The position numbers and the translations under genes were made by a program. From positions 82,087,157-82,151,156 of the forward strand of contig CM038053.1 in NCBI GenBank assembly GCA_021397845.1: a stretch of 64,000 nt of DNA, written 5' to 3'. The notes below the pieces were generated by a model. The model was not told the DNA's origin and did not search any database. It worked only from the letters and a program-made list of their open reading frames with translations. This DNA comes from Areca catechu. Lineage: Eukaryota > Streptophyta > Magnoliopsida > Arecales > Arecaceae. Shown piece after piece: positions 10,052 through 22,609 of this stretch; the first letter of the stretch is position 1, and every line of letters begins with the position of its first letter.

Positions 10052-11616
10052 GCGACTCTTCATCTATGCGCGCTGACTTCTTCATGTTTCATGCCGACCC
10101 TTTGTCCCTCTTTGACCGATCAACCAAAACAAAAAGGCATGGAGACTATTTGAAGAGATGTCCCAGATGAGAATCTCCTAGAGCTTCATCTGCAGAAAAA
10201 CTCTCAGTCCTTCTGCGCGCACTTTTCTCCCACGCATGCCAAGAGGCGCCAAGAGTCCTGAGCACCTAGGACTCTTCAATAAACCAGGTTTAATGTTCAA
10301 ATATAACTAGATAAAGTCTGGTTTATGCTGCCTCAATTAGGACTCAACCTAATGTAGGTTTCCCTCAATAAGGTTAGTCCAATTAACAAGCAACTAGACC
10401 CAAATCAATTGGGTTAGGAATTGGGTTAGCCTACACATGCTAGTGTGTAATCTGGCTAATCAATTAGGATGCTATAACCCTAATTCAACCATGTATGACT
10501 TCCTTGGCCAACTCCCTAATGTGTGTGATCCTTTGGGTTCCATATTTAGCCAGCAATAGGTTTAGATATGAGCCAATTCAATCCAATCGAACCCGATTGA
10601 CTTAATTAGATTAAATTGGCTCACCTAATTATCCAATTCGAATCATCCATTGAATTGACTCATGACACCAATCTAATTGGTTCATGAAAACCTACAAGAC
10701 AAGATTGACATCTAGTAACATGTCATGCCTACCTAGAAAACATGGAATTCGATGGAAAGTACCAAAATATCCTTCAATAGAAAGTTACCGTGCAATTCAA
10801 TCTTTCGATCTTCTATTATCCTGATTAAGTGATAGGTATGAATATATGTCAAACTCTAACACTTAGTCATATCAAATCTCAGCTCGATCATGAGGACTCA
10901 ACTGATGACTGATTAGAAAACATTTCTAATCTCATCCTACTTTGATCAAAGGCTCCTTAAGTCACTCATCGAAGAGATTACATTGGATAACAATTTCTCT
11001 TACCAGGAATGATCGATTCCTTATTGGTCCACTCACATCCTTCGTACACCTTCCACCATACCCAGAACACCCCATACATGACTCAATGTCATGAATGAGT
11101 ATGAACCAAAATATGGCTTAGTGTGCACAAGGAACCATGGTGACCTCAGGTATAAAGATCACATGCACAACTCTTACTCTGGGACCTATCTTTTGATAAG
11201 CAGTAAGACTTCCATAAGATAGTCCTGGTGCGGATTAGTTCAGTATACTCATACCCTAATGAGCACCCTTATCCTTATATTAATGTCTCTACACAAATGG
11301 TTGTGAGACCAACCATCCTCATTAACTAAGCATACATAAGATAAGCTAGTCTTACTTGATTCATCATCCCTGAATCGATGGTCCATTGACTAGGAACATT
11401 TTAATTAGGGTTTATAGGAACTTAGGTCTCACTGTTATGATCTTTATCATAATCCTAATTCCATTGCCTTAATTTAAGGGGTTCATCATAATCCATAAAT
11501 AAGATACATCATTATATGATGAAAATAAATGCCTTTAGTTAATATAATATCATAAAGAGTTGAAAGATTACAAAAATGCCCTTACAATGATTGGCTTTTA
11601 GGAAACTTTTCTTTCA

Positions 11617-11858
11617 AACTCCTGTGATAAGAGATAGTGTCTCCAATATCTTAAGGCTTGAACTACCACATATAATTTCTTATCATAAGTTGAATACTTC
11701 AATCTTACTTCATTCAACTTCTCACTAAAGATGGCTACATGGTGGTTTTCTTGACTCAGAACTCCTCCAATTCCAACTCGAGAGGCATAACAAGCAACCT
11801 CAAAAACCTTTGAAATGTTAGGTAATCTCAAAATGGGTGCTTGGAACATTTTCTCTAA
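11617..11858 (-). pseudogene. Ty3/gypsy RNase H fragment
   Basis: The reverse-strand translation has [19 protein letters not shown] and Y-W-R-H-Y-L-L. This is the RT-associated RNase H of chromovirus pol, homologous to 40440-40680 and 15550-15780. The usual catalytic Asp in A-C-D-A-S is Tyr here (A-C-Y-A-S). It is cut on the left by the 9014-11616 segment and on the right by element A at 11859. It is the oldest recognisable host of this nest. Confidence 0.8.
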
Positions 11859-12378
11859 TGCGGGATGTTATCATGTAAGAGATTAACATAAGGTGATGGT
11901 AGATTAAGAGAGTAATAATTTTAGATTTTTATATGGTATTGCTTCTTGGAAAGAATAAGAACAGGCAAAGGTTGTTTATGTGAGGACTAAAGTAACTACC
12001 CACAGATTAGGATTCAACTAAGTAATAAAGAAAATAGGAACCTAAAGTTGAGAAACCACAAATTAGAACATGCCCTTTCTTCAACAAATCAGAACTTGTG
12101 AGAATTGATGGTTTTGCATACCAGGCATTGACTGTCTTCTTCTTAAGATTGGATCACACAGCTCTCGGGACTGGCACCTGGAAGAACAAGCTATTTCCCA
12201 TGGTTGTTCCGGCTTTTTTTCAGATGGTTCCGAAGGCAAGGGGGACTTCTTCCAAGGATCAAAGCACCTGAAGCATCTTGCAAACACCAAGGATTAGAGA
12301 TCCATAAAGTAGGAAAAATACAAAGTAGAGAGGAGGCAAAAGAAGAAGCTGATGGTGCTTGGCATGGAGAAGGGGCTT
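11859..12378 (-). repeat. Element A left LTR, piece 1
   Basis: Starts TGCGGGATGTT, as does the right LTR at 44068. Ends in GGCTT (12374-12378), the duplicated target of element B. Continues at 30293. Confidence 0.85.
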
Positions 12379-13829
12379 TGATGGGGGATGATATGCACAA
12401 AATTACCCTAAAAAATCGTACAAGTATCGATGCTTATAATAAACACAGATTCTAAAGAACATTCAAATAGGGTAGATTTTAGGTCATGCATTCCCTAATG
12501 CTAGGCTCAATAAAATGGAAAGAACCAGGACTCAAAGATTAAGAAATCCCTGATCAAGGACATGCACGCATTTCAAAGATTCAGATCTAAAGCAAGGAAG
12601 GAAATAAAATCCTACGACAGTAATAACTACATCCTGTGTGATGAGTTCACTTATCCTCGGAAGATGCAGCCTGGTTGATCAATAGTCAGCCATCCAACAC
12701 AGGGCATCGGGGGACATGGTTGATGGTCAGGCTCCCTTCAAAGGCTCGGTATCAGAAGAGGGCCCTACAAGGTTAATCATGGATTAGATTAGCCAAAAAC
12801 CCAGAACACAATAGGTTAGCCCAAACCACCATATGGATTAGACTGGTCCAAATCAAAACACAACCAAAAAAAAAAAAAAAGACATAGAGAGCTTCATGGA
12901 ACTGAGGAAGCGGTCCGGAGATGGGGCGGAAGCTTCGTGGGTAGTGGGTCGAAGATGAAGACGGCATCATGGCGATCTCTGAGGGTGGATGAAGCATGTT
13001 CTCGAGGGGACGTCAGACTTCGATGGAAGGATAGCAGAGCAATCGACCAAGAAATGGAGCTGGGAGGTCGAGAACGTTCGGAAGGGATGCTGTAAGCTCG
13101 GGAATACGGGAGGCATGCCTGGTTAGAGCGAGAATTCCATGGAGAGGTGATTCAGGGCTGATGATGGTGTTGCGATGGACTAGAGGAGGGAGATCCAGCG
13201 ATGGGAGGGCTGGAGAGGGAGATCCGGTGGAGGAGACCGGAGGAGGGAGGTCGAGCTTCTAAATAATGGATGAGCTTTTTCTTTGAAGGCTGAGCAGTGT
13301 GTTTGAATGGATGGTTTGGGGAAGACGAAGATGGCAGCGATCGATGGAGATGATCGTGGGAGGGAGGAGCAGCGATCTGAGATGGCGTGGTAGGGAGGTG
13401 TAGCGGGATAGACGGAGATAGATGGGGCCTCGCAAGGAAGGCCAATCGGAGAAGAAGAACTGGAATTTTTTTCATTGTATTTTTTTCATTGCCTTTTTTA
13501 TGTACAACCGAGCCTTACTTATAGGCTTTTTAAAATGGGATTACAGTGGAACTAATCCAAGGATTAGTTACAAAATCCTAACTAATCAGGAATGTGGCTG
13601 CAGAGTTTGTTGCGGCCATGATTTCAACAGGATTTTCCATATTTTTTTAATTTCAAAAGTTGAAGTAAAAATAAAATCTGGAAATTTCCTGACACTTGGG
13701 ATTCAGTTCGACCATGTCTTGAGTTAGCTCGATGGTCTCGGGTCGGCTCGATGGTTCAGATCCTATTCTCCTTGTTCTGTGATCCAAATGGATTCTGGAG
13801 GCTTGGTCTTGGTCTTGGTGTCCCCACCA
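12379..13829 (-). repeat. Element B 3' LTR
   Basis: 1,451 bp, TGATGGGG...TCCCCACCA. It is about 150 bp shorter than its partner: it lacks a segment corresponding to roughly 29793-29900 and has fewer 'ggaggagggagatc' repeats. A reverse-strand TATA-like CCTATAAGTAAGG lies at about 13517-13530. Confidence 0.85.
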
Positions 13830-14420
13830 TTTCTCCTGGGGTGGGAAGAACTTAACCCCATTGAATAAGGGTCTGTTTGGCTTTGATACTCTTCTAGGAG
13901 ATCCGGATCAATGCGTTGTAGGTCCTCTCTGGTAATCCATGAGTCTTCCTATTCAAGATGACCTTGCCATCTTACCAAGTAGCGCTGATAGCCATTCTGT
14001 TGGGTATTGATAGCTTGATCATCCAGGATTCGCTCGATCTTCTCTCTTCGCTCAGACCATTTTTGTGGACACTCCAGGGTAGGTTCTCTCTTAAGTAAAG
14101 GGTCAAGCCTGAATGCCTTACTAGGAATTACTGCCGGTTCCCTATATTCAGTTAGATCAATAACGTTGAATGTTGAGCTAATGCCTAAATCAAGGGGTAA
14201 CTCGAGCACATAGGCATTGGGTCCAATTTTCTTAATAATTTTATAGGATCCAGCACTTTAGGAATGCAGTTTCTTGATGGTTCCAAGAGAAAATTATTTA
14301 GGTCTGAGTCTTATCATGACAAAATTCCCTACAAAAAATTCTTTAAAATATTTTCCAGAATCAGCTTGTCTTTTATAAGCATCGTTACTCATTTTGATCT
14401 TTTGGGTGATTTCCTTAAGC
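13830..14420 (-). pseudogene. Element B integrase C-terminus and chromodomain
   Basis: The reverse-strand translation (13949-14209) has S-S-T-F-N-V-x-D-L-x-E-Y-R-E-P-A (GPY/F-module end). It is followed by I-E-R-I-L-D-D-Q-A-I and R-Y-L-V-R-W-Q-G, the start of a classical chromodomain. The expected W-I-T-R-E-D-L end lies just downstream (about 13930-13950), after a stop codon. The chromodomain tethers integration to heterochromatin marks in chromoviruses. Decayed by nonsense changes and frameshifts. Confidence 0.8.
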
Positions 14421-15420
14421 AAATTTCTAATATGCTATGCAAAAGATTCGACTGACTCAGATATTCTAGCATGCAATAGCAGGGGAATCAGATCAAGTGG
14501 TTTATTGGGTTGGTACCTATGGACAATCTCAAAAGGGCTCTTACCAGTGGTTCTATTAACAAAACTATTATAGGTGAACTTGGCTTTAGGTAACAGCAGA
14601 TCCCAATTCTTAACGTTCTCGCCTATAAGGCACCTAAGCAGGTTTACAAGGCTTCAGTTCACTACTTCGATCTGGCCATCGGTTTGGAGGTGATAGGCAG
14701 TAGAAAATTTTAACTTAGTCCCTAACATATGCCAAAGGGTCTTCCAAAAGTAACTGGTGAACCTTACTTACATCTCTATCAGATACAATCATTTTTGGTA
14801 GGCCATGTAATCGAACTATCTCATCCTAGAAAACCTTGGCTACCTTAGAAGCATCATAAGTATGACTACATGGTAGGAAATCGGCCATTTTGGAAAACCT
14901 ATCAACCACAACAAAAATGGAGTCATGTTTCCTCTAGGTTCTAGGCAATCCTAAAACAAAATCTATACTCAATTCTTGCCAGGGACAATCAGGAATGGGC
15001 AAAGGGGTATACAAGCCAGTGTTCTATTTTTGCTGTTTGGCAACAGCACAAGTTCTATACCTAGCTACGATTTGGGCTACATCCCTTTTCAGACTTGGCC
15101 AAAAGAAATGCTCTTCAACAGCTAAGATGGTTTTATTCCTACCAAAATGTCCTGCTAATCCTCTCGCATGGGTCTCCAAGACTAAAAACTCTCTCAAAGA
15201 AGTTCTTGGGATGCACAACTTACTCTCGTTGAACAGATAACCATCTAACATGGTATAATGGCTGTATTCTCTAGATGGTTCTATACTCAAAGCTTGGTGA
15301 ATCTTCTTGAAATCGGGACAGGTATCGTACTGCTCTTTGATTTGGTCAAACCCTACAACCTCAGTTTTAATTGTACTTAGAAGCAAGGATCATCTACTAA
15401 GGGCATCAGCTACCTTGTTT
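14421..15420 (-). pseudogene. Element B integrase core and H2C2 zinc-binding domain
   Basis: 15024-15386 encodes the integrase zinc-binding region, with H-A-R-G-L-A-G-H-F-G-R-N-K-T and R-Y-R-T-C; the first Cys of the usual C-R-T-C is Tyr. The core at about 14460-15000 keeps the V-V-V-D-R-F-S-K and V-S-D-R-D segments, but frameshifts and stops interrupt it on both sides of the second catalytic Asp. Confidence 0.75.
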
Positions 15421-16617
15421 TCTGTTCTAGCTCGGTGTTTCAGTATAAAGGTATAAGCCGAATATACTCTACCCACTTAGCATGTCTAGGGTTTAAATTT
15501 TTCTGGAAAATCAGGTATCTCAATGCCTCATGGTCAGAGTACAGTACAAACTCGTGTGGCAATAGATAGTGTCTCCAATACTTCAGTGCTTGTACTAAGG
15601 CATAGAACTCCTTATCATAGGTTGAATACCTAAGCTTAGCCTTATTTAATTTTTCACTAAAAAAGGCTACCGGGTGGTTCTCTTGGCTTAGGTTTCCTAT
15701 TCCTACACCCGAGGCATCACAAGCTACCTCAAACACTTTGGAAAAGTTAGGCAATCTCAGAACGGGTGCTCGGGTCATCTTTTTCTTAAGTTCTAGGAAG
15801 GCTCTGTTAGTAGCTTTAGTCCACTCAAAGGCTCCCTTCGTAATACAGTCGGTGATGGGTGAGACGATGGTGCTAAAATCTTGAATAAATCGCCTATAGA
15901 AAGTTGATAGACCATGGAAACTATGGATATCAGAAACAGTAGTGGGTACTGGCCACTCAACTATCGACTTAATCTTTCTAGATCAACTGATACTCCTTCG
16001 GGGGTCATGACAAATCCTAGGAAGTTGACTCTATAGGTCAACAACTCACATTTTCCTAGATTAGCATAGATACTATCTTTCCTAAGGGCCATACAAACTT
16101 GTCTAAGGTGGTTTAAGTGGTCCTCTTTGGTTCTGTTGTAAATCAGGATGTCTTCAAAATAGACTACCACAAACTTTCCTATGAACATCCAAAGGACCTG
16201 GGTCATAATCCTCATGAAAGTACTGGGTGCATTGGATAGGCCAAAAGGCATTACTACCCACTCGTACAAACCATCCTTAGTCTTAAAGGCTGTTTTCCAC
16301 TCATCCTTGGGTCAGATTCTAACTTGATGGTAGCCACTCTTAAGGTCAATTTTGGAAAAGATGGTGGCTCCTGCCATCATGTCTAACAGGTCATCTAGGC
16401 GGGGTATGCGAAATCTGTACTTGATGGTGATCTTATTTATGGCATGGCTATCCACACGCATCCTCCACGTGCCATCTTTCTTAGGTGTCAAAAGGGCTGG
16501 GATGGTGCAAGGACTTAAGCTTTCCCTAATGAAACCTTTCCTCAACAGCTCACTAACTTGCTTTTGTAACTCTTGGTACTCAATTGGGTTCATTTGGTAA
16601 TGGGGCAAGTTAGGCAT
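15421..16617 (-). pseudogene. Element B reverse transcriptase and RNase H
   Basis: RT N-terminal half (16312-16617): [10 protein letters not shown], then [10 protein letters not shown] stop follows [11 protein letters not shown]. The second half (15961-16269) has [12 protein letters not shown] and the catalytic box as Y-F-E-D (16150-16161) instead of Y-F-D-D, so an essential aspartate is lost. RNase H (15440-15778) keeps A-C-D-A-S-G-V-G-I and Y-W-R-H-Y-L-L. Frames are separated by stops and at least one frameshift. Confidence 0.85.
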
Positions 16618-17308
16618 GGTGGATCCTGGAACGGTCTATGGCATGCTGGATGTCCCTAAGTGGTAGAAGTTGGTCAGGCAGATCATCCAAGAAAATATCT
16701 TGGAATTCTTCCAAAACATCCATAACTTCCTTGGGGTGTTCTCCTAGGGCTGGTTTCCTAATTTCCTTGGTGGTCAAAATCCAGATAGGTGATCCCTCAG
16801 CAATTTCTCTCTTAAGCTCTTTGGCACTAATCAAATGTAATCCAGGTTTCTTTTCCTTCAAAGAGCTGGCCCCCTTCTTAACTTCATCCTTAGGGGGAAC
16901 AGGGTTGATTACTATCTTCTTCCCTAAATGGTTAAATGCACAGGAATTGGTTTTACCAAATAGGGTGGCGTCATGATCATACAGCCAAGGTCTCCCTAAT
17001 ATAATGCTGCTTACCTCCATAGGTAGCACATCACACCAAACTTTCTCCTTACAAGATTGCAACTGAATCAAGACTTCGCATCTATGTTTGATGGGTATTG
17101 AAGTGGAGTCAATCCAGGATACCTTATATGGGCTAGGATGGGGAACAGGGGTTAGCCCTAAGGTCTTGATAGAACTAGCAGAAATAGCGTTTACATAGCT
17201 CCCACTATCTATGATGACTTTGCAATCTTTCACCCCTATCTTGATAAAGGTGTGTAGGATGTTGGTCCTACGCCAGTCCTCTTGCTCCTTAGAAGGGTTA
17301 GGATGCAT
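16610..17308 (-). pseudogene. Element B retropepsin-like protease and RT-proximal linker
   Basis: An open stretch of 232 codons. K-V-I-I-D-S-G-S-Y-V-N-A is the aspartic protease active-site segment (D-S-G form usual in this clade), followed by S-I-I-L-G-R-P-W-L. It ends in [11 protein letters not shown], the conserved lead into RT, then goes out of frame with the RT fragment at 16617. It cleaves Gag-Pol in intact relatives. Confidence 0.85.
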
Positions 17309-17939
17309 CTAACAACTCCCATAAGGTCAGTGGGGTCATAACTCTCTTCATCTCTCTCATATTCTTCTACTAGGTTCAAACCTTCTTCATACACTTCTTC
17401 TTCACATTCAGGGGTGTCATCTAGGTTTCCTTCTTCTGCTAAGTCACCTAAATGAAGGGATATAGTGGGGCAGTCACTAGCATAATGGCCTGGCTGGTGA
17501 CATCTAAAACAGGTGCCAAACTTCTTAGGTGCTTCTACAGATTTTTCTTTGTCAGCTAGAGGTCGGCTCAAGTTGGGTCGGGTTGGACTGGGTCGGCTTG
17601 GCTCGGGTCAACTCGGGTCAAGTCGATTTTGGTCGAGTTGACTTGGATTTGGATGGCTTTGGTCGGGTCAACTTGGATTTGGATGGGCAGGGTAGGGTCG
17701 ACTCGGGTAGGTCTAGGTTGTTCTAGGGTATTGGCTCCTTAGAGTCCTATGAAACTGCTCAAAGTCCCTAGTTACCTGATAAGCCTGTTCTAAATCCCAT
17801 ACCTCTCTTAGATACAACTCTCTCTTCACATCATCATGCAGGCCAGATCTAAATCTTGATAAGATCACAGACTCAGACTCGTTTATCCCATATCTCATGG
17901 CTAGCTCATCAAACTTAGCTATGTATTCGGTGACACTCT
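17236..17939 (-). pseudogene. Element B gag, C-terminal part with CCHC knuckle
   Basis: Knuckle C-F-R-C-H-Q-P-G-H-Y-A-S-D-C at 17470-17511 (C-x2-C-x4-H-x4-C, intact). Upstream in sense is an Arg/Pro/Ser-rich low-complexity linker (17550-17720). Before it is a gag capsid C-terminal piece (17713-17898) with L-S-R-F-R-S-G-L and V-K-R-E-L-Y-L. The gag is cut at 17939/17945 by element C and continues at 27326. Confidence 0.85.
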
Positions 17940-17944
17940 TGTTT
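17940..17944. repeat. Target-site duplication of element C (left copy)
   Basis: TGTTT; the right copy is 27321-27325. Confidence 0.9.
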
Positions 17945-19808
17945 TGATGCGGAAAAAAAAAAGGGATGAGATGATGATGCTAGCACGGATGATGCAAATA
18001 TGATTATATTTTTTGTTTTCTTTTTTTTTTAGGGTTTTATCTTTGGTTCCCGATTGCAAGCAAAGAGGACCTAGGAAAACTGAAAGCAAAGAGGTCTATG
18101 CTAGCAGATCAATCCCTAAGAAATGATAGACCAGGATCCTGAGATTAAGGAACCTCGAGATTAGGACTAGCTCGATACAATCAATACCTACCTAGGAGAT
18201 AAGGATGCAAACCTTTCAACACTCTGATGCTCTTGATGCAGAGATCACTCAACCTTGACGGATGCGACCTGGATGTCTGAGTTGTCGAACCCGCGGATAG
18301 GCTGGCTTTGATCGGGTGGTCACAATGGCAAAGCAAACCTTCTCTGATGGTCGTGGCACCAAGGGGACCTGTAGGCAAACAAAGAGGATTAGTTTTTTTT
18401 TTTTTTTGTTCTTTTTCCTTTTAGATGATGGAAAGGTGGAAAGAAAAACAAAGGAAAGGGTTGAGGAGATGGGGTTCGGATGATGGTGTTGGTGGAGATA
18501 ACTTGGGGCCTTGCACCCCGCGACATCCCGGAAGGACGAAGGAATGTGGCCTCTCACCACGCGATGCCCTCAGGCAAAGGAATGTGGCCTCCCACCATGC
18601 GACGCCCTCAGGCGAAGGAATGTGGCCTCTCACCATGCGACATCCCGGAGGACGAAGGAAGCTCTCACTCAACCTAGCCTAAGAGACAAGGATTGAAGAA
18701 GAGGATGGAACACACAAGCTTTCTTTCATTAATCATCAATTAACTCTACAAGGAGAGATTGGGTCCCCTTTTATAGACACCCAAGAGTACATTCAAATTT
18801 CAAATGAAAAAACCATTCAAATTTTGAACCCAAAATACAATCCAAATAAAAGTGGCACCCAAAGCTTTGGAGGGAGTTCTTCAAGGCCGACCAAGTGGAA
18901 AAAATAATGGCATGGCAAGATACAAGGCATGGGGAGGGGAGTTTGTCCTTCTGACTTCCTTATTTGCTTGCTTAGTTTTGGTAGAAAACTTGAAGTAGGG
19001 CAAACTTGGAGGGATGTGTCCCCTTTGGAGTCTTCTTCCATACCTAGATGGAGTGATTCATGGCCTACCAAGGGAGAAGAAGATTGGGTATCCCTTGATG
19101 CTTGGCTTGAAGAGGGGGCTTGATGCTTGACCTTCCTTCCTTGTGTGCATAGTTTTGGAAAGAAGCTTGGATGGAGGCAAGCTTGGTGGAATGTGTCCTC
19201 CAAAATTTCTTCTAGGCTTGATCCTTGGCCGACCAAGGGAGAAGAAGATTGGGCGTTGCACATTTGATGGCTTGGCATGGGTAGTGTGCTCCTTGGTCTT
19301 CCTTTCTTGCATGAATATTTTAGGAAGATGACTTGATTGGAGGGCTTGCTTTGTGGCTTGAATCTTCAACAACCCAAATATGATGGCTCATGGCATGATA
19401 TGGGGAGGGGATAATGGAGGCGTGTGGAATGCTTATGGGGCGCCTCCTTGCTTCCATTCTTGGGTGCACAAGTGGCATTGATGTGGCGCCATGCAGCTGA
19501 TGAAGTGGTAGTGTCAAGTCAAAGCTTGGTCCACTAAAATGGGCTTGACCCAAAGGACAAGTTTTCTCTCATTGGGTTGGGACCCGAAGTTCAGGCAGAC
19601 CCAGACATGGATTAAAATAAATTACAAGACTCGAGTTGACCTAATCTTGACCCAATTGGTCAAGGTACAAGATTTAGACTTGGATCAAAGCAAAGATAAT
19701 TACAAAATTAAAGGCTTGAAGCCTTATTACAGGACTCAATGGGTAGAACCCTAATTAGAGATCCCCCGAAGGTTGAAGGGCTCAAGTCAAACCCTGATGC
19801 CCACATCA
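17945..19808 (-). repeat. Element C 3' LTR
   Basis: 1,864 bp. Contains 38-bp tandem units (18541, 18579, 18617) and a reverse-strand TATAAAAGG (18767-18775). In sense it starts TGATGTGGGCATCAGG, closely like the LTR starts of E, F and D. Confidence 0.9.
18536..18660. repeat. 38-bp tandem repeat in the element C 3' LTR
   Basis: Three full units beginning ggaatgtggcctc at 18541, 18579 and 18617, plus a partial one. It is duplicated in the other LTR at 26053, 26091 and 26129, and a diverged version lies in E's LTRs (about 32066-32205). Overlapping reading frames here are repeat artefacts. Confidence 0.85.
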
Positions 19809-20230
19809 ATTCTCCCGGGGTGGGAGAAACTCGACCCTATCGAGTGGAGGTTGATTTAGCTTTGGTACTTCTTCAGTGGGTTGATGCATGGCCGGTCCTC
19901 CTGGGTGATCCACGAATCATCAGATTTTGGTCGGCCTTGCTAATGGACCAAGAAATCTGAAAGCCGTTGTCCTGGGCTGCGGTAGCTCGACCATCCAGGA
20001 CACGCTCGATCCGTACTCCTTACTCAGGTCAAATTGGAAGTGGACACTCGGGTCTGGTTTTCTCTCCAAAAAGGATTAGGCTCAAATCACTCGCTAGGTG
20101 GTTTGCTGGTTCCCTATACTTAACTAGGTGCAAGATATTGAGAGTCGAGCTAATGTCCCAAATCAGGGTATTAGGGTCACTCTCCTATCACTCTAAGGGA
20201 CCAATTCAGTGAGCATAAAACTTCTTTATT
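19809..20230 (-). pseudogene. Element C integrase C-terminus/chromodomain remnant
   Basis: The reverse strand shows Y-R-E-P-A, then R-I-E-R-V-L-D and a degraded end, followed by 'ctcccaccccgggagaat', the polypurine-like stretch abutting the 3' LTR. The hydrophobic core of the chromodomain is no longer readable in one frame. Confidence 0.6.
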
Positions 20231-20423
20231 ATTTCAGAATCCATAATTCTCTACTTAGCTTGCTTTTAGGAACAACCAAATATTAATTATTAATTTTCGT
20301 GTCCCTAGTATGCAATGCAAGAGATCATGCAGATTCTGAGACTCAAGTAACACTCAACAAAAGCAAACTAAACTAGGTATTCCTAGTAAGAGGAATTTAT
20401 TGGGGTCCTAGGGCCTAAACGTA

Positions 20424-20963
20424 CTAGACCATTGGTTCTCTAGGCTTGACCCTAGCCTGGTATGCACAAGAAAAATTTTTAAGGATCCCTAACAGATGCC
20501 ATAAAGTATGCCAGAAGTAGAGGTCGAATGGGATGGGCTCTAAGGAGTCATGCAAAATGATAATCTTAGCAAAAAGTGCACTCATAGCCCTAGAAATGTG
20601 CGAAGGTTCAGGGAAGGGTAGGAAATAAGGAGGAGACTCGAGGACTGGTTCAAGGTTTAGGCTAATGACCTTAATATGTGAATGTAGGTCTATAGGCATG
20701 CTCATCTTAACCTCATGGTCAATACTAGGAGGATCGATAGGTGCAAGTCCTCGGGTAGGCGGGATGCTCTTAGATAGTGGAGAGCTTTCGGGAAGGTCTT
20801 TGGAAGAAATCAGATTGACTCCAGTCTTCTTTTCCTTAAGGCTGCTAGATCCCTGCTTGAGTGGGTCCTTGGGTTGGACTGGGTTGATGGTAACCTTCTT
20901 CCCTTGGTGGAAGAAGACACAGGTATTGGATCGACCATAAAGAGTGGCATCATGGTCGAAGAG
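20424..20963 (-). pseudogene. Element C protease tail fused to a truncated integrase-like module
   Basis: The open frame begins with D-H-D-A-T-L-Y-G-R-S-N-T, the usual sequence after the protease. It passes a charged linker and ends in Y-F-L-P-F-P-E-P-S-H-I-S-R-A ... Y-F-W-H-T-L-W-H-L-L-G ... V-K-P-R-E-P. The last part aligns with integrase core residues (compare S-Y-F-W-K-A-L-W-H-M-L-G in element A), but the S/Y-D-R-D segment with the catalytic Asp is deleted. The same module and stop position recur in E (36000-36276) and H (51300-51531). Interrupted by D at its start. Confidence 0.8.
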
Positions 20964-21238
20964 TGGTGCAGGCACCAGACTCAGAAGAAGACTTCAGGGC
21001 TCCATCTGGATCTTTGATTGACCTTGCCCAAAGAATTAGGGTTTTCTGGTTTTGTAATAAGGGTTGACTTGGTCAACTCAATTTTTTTGAGTCTGTATTT
21101 CCCTGCAATTTAAATTTTGTTGAGTCATGTTGACTTAGTACAAGTCCTAGTAAGTGGTCTAGGTCTTCTCCAGGGTGCCACATTTTCTTCCAAGCCCAAG
21201 CAAGTGGGCGCCACACTCCCAGCCACACGCCAGAGTCC

Positions 21239-21531
21239 AGGAGGCACCACATCTCCATCCCAGTGTCTTGGTCCCCACACCCAAGGGAGCAAGAATTTTT
21301 CTTGAAGCCAAAATCAAGGAGGCACCCTATATATACCTTAAAAGGCTAAGCTAAAGGAGGAAAGAGGCATTTCTTGGGGAGCACTTCAAGGAGGCGCCCA
21401 ATCCATGCCTAAAAAGACCAAAGCAAAGTTGGGAAGAGCCATGACTTGGGGAGAAAGAAAAGGAGGTGTCCAAAAGAGTTGAGCCATGGAAGGAAAAATT
21501 TTTTTCTTGAAGAGCAAGGCTAGGAGGTGCC
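21239..21531. repeat. Five AGGAGG(C/T)(A/G)CC motifs at roughly 70-bp intervals in the D LTR
   Basis: Positions 21239, 21317, 21389, 21461 and 21522, spanning the region around the TATA-like box. The words are short, so the periodicity may be fortuitous. Confidence 0.55.
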
Positions 21532-22547
21532 ACCTACTTACCATTTGGAGCCACCAATCAACACTTATGGAAGCTCTTGGCCAGCCATATGAGAAGGATC
21601 TGATTCTACAAGCTTAATTTGAAGATCCATCCTATTAGTCTCACATGGGAAGATGTAAAACCCTGACCTCTTGTAAATACCTATAAAATAAACCCCTCTT
21701 GTAAGTTTTAAAAATAACTGATGAATGAAATCAATTTCTGTGTGAGCAACTTTGTGTTTCTCTCTTCCGCACTTGTATTCAGGTGTTGAGCTCCATGAGG
21801 GAGTAAATCCGGGTTCCCTAGGAACCTTGAGGAGGTGTGAGATCTCCAACCCCACAACCCCAAAACCCTAGGTTAGCCACTTCACTTCCAAACACTAGCC
21901 GCCCATCATCATCTTCATCCCACCAAACCCTTACCTACCCCATCTTCACATGGCTCCTCTCTCCAAGTAGAGGCCGACCACCAGCATCCAGGTCCAGTTC
22001 GGCTACTTCGAACACAGAGCAAATTCCAGAGGAAGTCAGATCAGCATCCAGGAGAATCAGGATTTCAGCAACATCAACTTTCAAGTTCTTCTATCTGGTA
22101 AATCCTTCCTTGAGTATCTGGTTCCATAACTTGTTCTTCTTCTTTCCCAGATCTTGAGTTCAGGAGAAGCCAACTCTGCCCAAGGACCAGTATTGGAGCA
22201 TCCATTGCGAAGATATTCGAATCCGGGGATCCAACAATCTGCTCAAGAGAGTCCTTCCACTAAACTTTGTAAAGATCACTGTCTGGTCTATAACCCTTCT
22301 CTTCTCTTTACTTCTGTCCTGTTGAAAGTTTAGAGCGAAACCCTAGGTCTGGAAGTTTCTCAACCCCCAGCGATCTTTTACTTCTGAACAACTCTGATAA
22401 CCTAGTTTCTTTGAATTGTGCTTTCAATTATTATATAGTTTCTTCCAACTTAGTTTAACTTTCTTTTGAGTCAAAGCCGACTTCTGAAAATATAAATAAA
22501 AAAAAAAGAATTAGTCTTAATTTACTTTCACATCACATCGTCTTTTC

Positions 22548-22609
22548 GTTCTGCATCATTTTTGGTATCAGAGATTTCGTTCTGCATCAATTTTTGGTAT
22601 CAGAGCCCT
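22548..22609 (+). other. Tandem duplication of LTR end + primer-binding site in element D
   Basis: Two 31-bp units, each GTTCTGCATCA followed by a T-rich spacer and TGGTATCAGAG. The PBS cores (22563-22573 and 22595-22605) are complementary to the initiator-Met tRNA 3' end. Confidence 0.85.

Larger units (their letters stand above)
9014..11616 (-). repeat. Long noncoding LTR-like segment, reverse orientation
   Basis: No coding potential over 2.6 kb. On the reverse strand it has a TATA-like TATTTAAAG (about 9777-9785) and a pyrimidine-rich stretch after it, as in an LTR promoter and untranslated leader. The right end (sense TGAAAG, plus-strand ...CTTTCA at 11616) joins gypsy RNase H coding sequence, so it is plausibly inserted there. 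The left boundary coincides with the Sirevirus LTR and no matching TSD is visible. Copia-like LTR or a LARD-type derivative are both possible. Confidence 0.45.

Noticed and set aside
18421..18696. Three overlapping ORFs, mirrored at 25937-26194
   Set aside because: They lie in the two LTRs of element C and come from the 38-bp tandem repeat; no coding signature.
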